Assembly (NCBI GenBank): GCA_002305235.1
Contig: DBQL01000133.1
Location: forward strand, 1,886 to 15,783
Reading direction: 5' to 3'
DNA: 13,898 bases
Source of the DNA: Prevotella sp. UBA1395
GTDB lineage: Bacteria > Bacteroidota > Bacteroidia > Bacteroidales > Bacteroidaceae
Both the position numbers and the translations under genes were made by a program. The notes under the pieces are model-generated. The model searched no databases. It was not told the origin of the DNA and saw nothing but the letters and a program-made list of their open reading frames with translations. This document shows, piece after piece, positions 13,010 to 13,898 of the stretch. Position 1 is the first letter of the stretch; each line of letters begins with the position of its first letter.

Positions 13010-13894
13010 ATGGCATACACTTTAATCGACGGAAAGGCCACTGCTGCTGCCATTAAGGAGCAGATAGCTGCCGAAGTGAAAGAAATCATTGCCCGCGGTG
13101 GCAAACAACCGCATTTGGCAGCGGTGCTCGTGGGTCACGACGGCGGGTCTGAAACCTATGTCAAGAACAAGGTCATTGCCTGCGAACAGTGTGGTTTCAA
13201 GTCTACGCTCATCCGATATGAGGCAGACGTGACCGAGGCCGAGTTGTTGCAGTGTGTGGAAAGCCTGAACAACGACGAGGATATCGACGGCTTTATCGTC
13301 CAGTTGCCGTTGCCCAAGCATATCGATGAGCAGAAGATCATCATGGCCATCGACTATCGTAAGGATGTCGACGGATTTCATCCCATCAATGTGGGGCGCA
13401 TGGCCATCGGCCTTCCCTGCTTCATTTCAGCCACGCCATTGGGCATCTTGACCCTGCTGCAGCACTACAACGTGCAGACCTCGGGCAAGAAATGCGTGGT
13501 TCTCGGACGCAGTAACATCGTGGGTAAGCCTATGGCACAGCTCATGATGCAAAAAGAATTTGGCGATGCCACGGTGACTGTTTGCCACTCTCACTCTGCT
13601 AATTTGGTGGAAGAGTGCCGCGAGGCCGACATCATCATTGCCGCCATCGGCCGTCCCGGCTTCGTAACGGCCGACATGGTGAAAGACGGAGCGGTGGTTA
13701 TCGACGTGGGTACCACGCGCGTCGCTGATGCCACGAAGAAGAGCGGGTTCCGCCTTAGCGGAGACGTAAGGTTCGACGAGGTCGCTCCCAAGTGCTCTTT
13801 CATCACTCCGGTACCGGGCGGTGTAGGCCCCATGACAATCTGTTCGCTGATGAAGAACACCTTGTCAGCAGGAAAAAAAGAATTCTATCAATAA
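13010..13894 (+). CDS. folD: Bifunctional methylenetetrahydrofolate dehydrogenase / methenyltetrahydrofolate cyclohydrolase
   Basis: 294 residues, complete, ending four bases before the window edge. This cytoplasmic enzyme interconverts 5,10-methylene-, methenyl- and 10-formyl-tetrahydrofolate with NAD(P), supplying one-carbon units for purines and fMet. The catalytic YVKNK at 50-54 has Tyr50 and Lys54. QLPLP at 98-102, KDVDGFHP at 118-125 (Asp121), GRSNIVGKP at 166-174 in the nucleotide-binding fold, and [10 protein letters not shown] at 267-276 are all in place. No residue of the active site is missing. The start [10 protein letters not shown] at 13010 fits the family. It follows ffh, possibly on the same transcript. 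A functional tie to ffh is not implied by known biology beyond shared housekeeping status. Confidence 0.98.
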   Translation: MAYTLIDGKATAAAIKEQIAAEVKEIIARGGKQPHLAAVLVGHDGGSETYVKNKVIACEQCGFKSTLIRYEADVTEAELLQCVESLNNDEDIDGFIVQLPLPKHIDEQKIIMAIDYRKDVDGFHPINVGRMAIGLPCFISATPLGILTLLQHYNVQTSGKKCVVLGRSNIVGKPMAQLMMQKEFGDATVTVCHSHSANLVEECREADIIIAAIGRPGFVTADMVKDGAVVIDVGTTRVADATKKSGFRLSGDVRFDEVAPKCSFITPVPGGVGPMTICSLMKNTLSAGKKEFYQ

Positions 13895-13898
13895 ATAT

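Overview
This window reads as an ordinary chromosomal segment of a Bacteroidota, most likely a Prevotellaceae-type organism. The reasons are repeated copies of the Bacteroidota -7 promoter element TAnnTTTG in front of genes, weak or absent Shine-Dalgarno sequences, and protein families arranged as in that phylum (a DAHP synthase/chorismate mutase fusion inside a pheA-tyrA operon, a SIMPL protein, small signal-peptide proteins). The taxonomic call is inference; no rRNA is present.

Layout: (1) 1-1708, sulfur amino acids: the 3' end of an O-acetylhomoserine sulfhydrylase (metY type), a structured 208-base gap holding a tiny Cys-Cys upstream ORF, then cysK and a strong intrinsic terminator. (2) 1820-4502, an AraC-type regulator on the plus strand facing two minus-strand envelope genes (a small lipoprotein and a predicted outer-membrane barrel). 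Between those two lies a conspicuous 22-base repeat array with a near-perfect 30-base-arm hairpin. (3) 4600-6177, a two-gene unit of a secreted protein of unknown function and a TPR protein, divergent from the barrel gene. (4) 6388-10591, a complete aromatic amino acid operon: promoter, Tyr/Phe-rich leader peptide, attenuator, pheA, an aminotransferase, a DAHP synthase/chorismate mutase fusion and tyrA. (5) 10655-13894, housekeeping genes: a SIMPL-domain protein, ffh and folD.

The best discovery in the window is the regulatory leader of the aromatic operon. A consensus promoter is followed by a 24-codon ORF whose middle reads YLYFYFYF. Its 3' end carries a segment complementary to the 5' arm of an intrinsic terminator that stands just before pheA. 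The sequence contains all the 1:2, 2:3 and 3:4 pairings of a classical ribosome-stalling attenuator. The mix of Tyr and Phe codons matches an operon that makes both amino acids.

Two further points deserve a look: the 22-base repeat/hairpin element at 3507-3606, and the MCC upstream ORF enclosed by a GC-rich stem before cysK. There is no tRNA, rRNA, CRISPR array, prophage or insertion sequence that I can see. Most long antisense reading frames are shadows of real genes.
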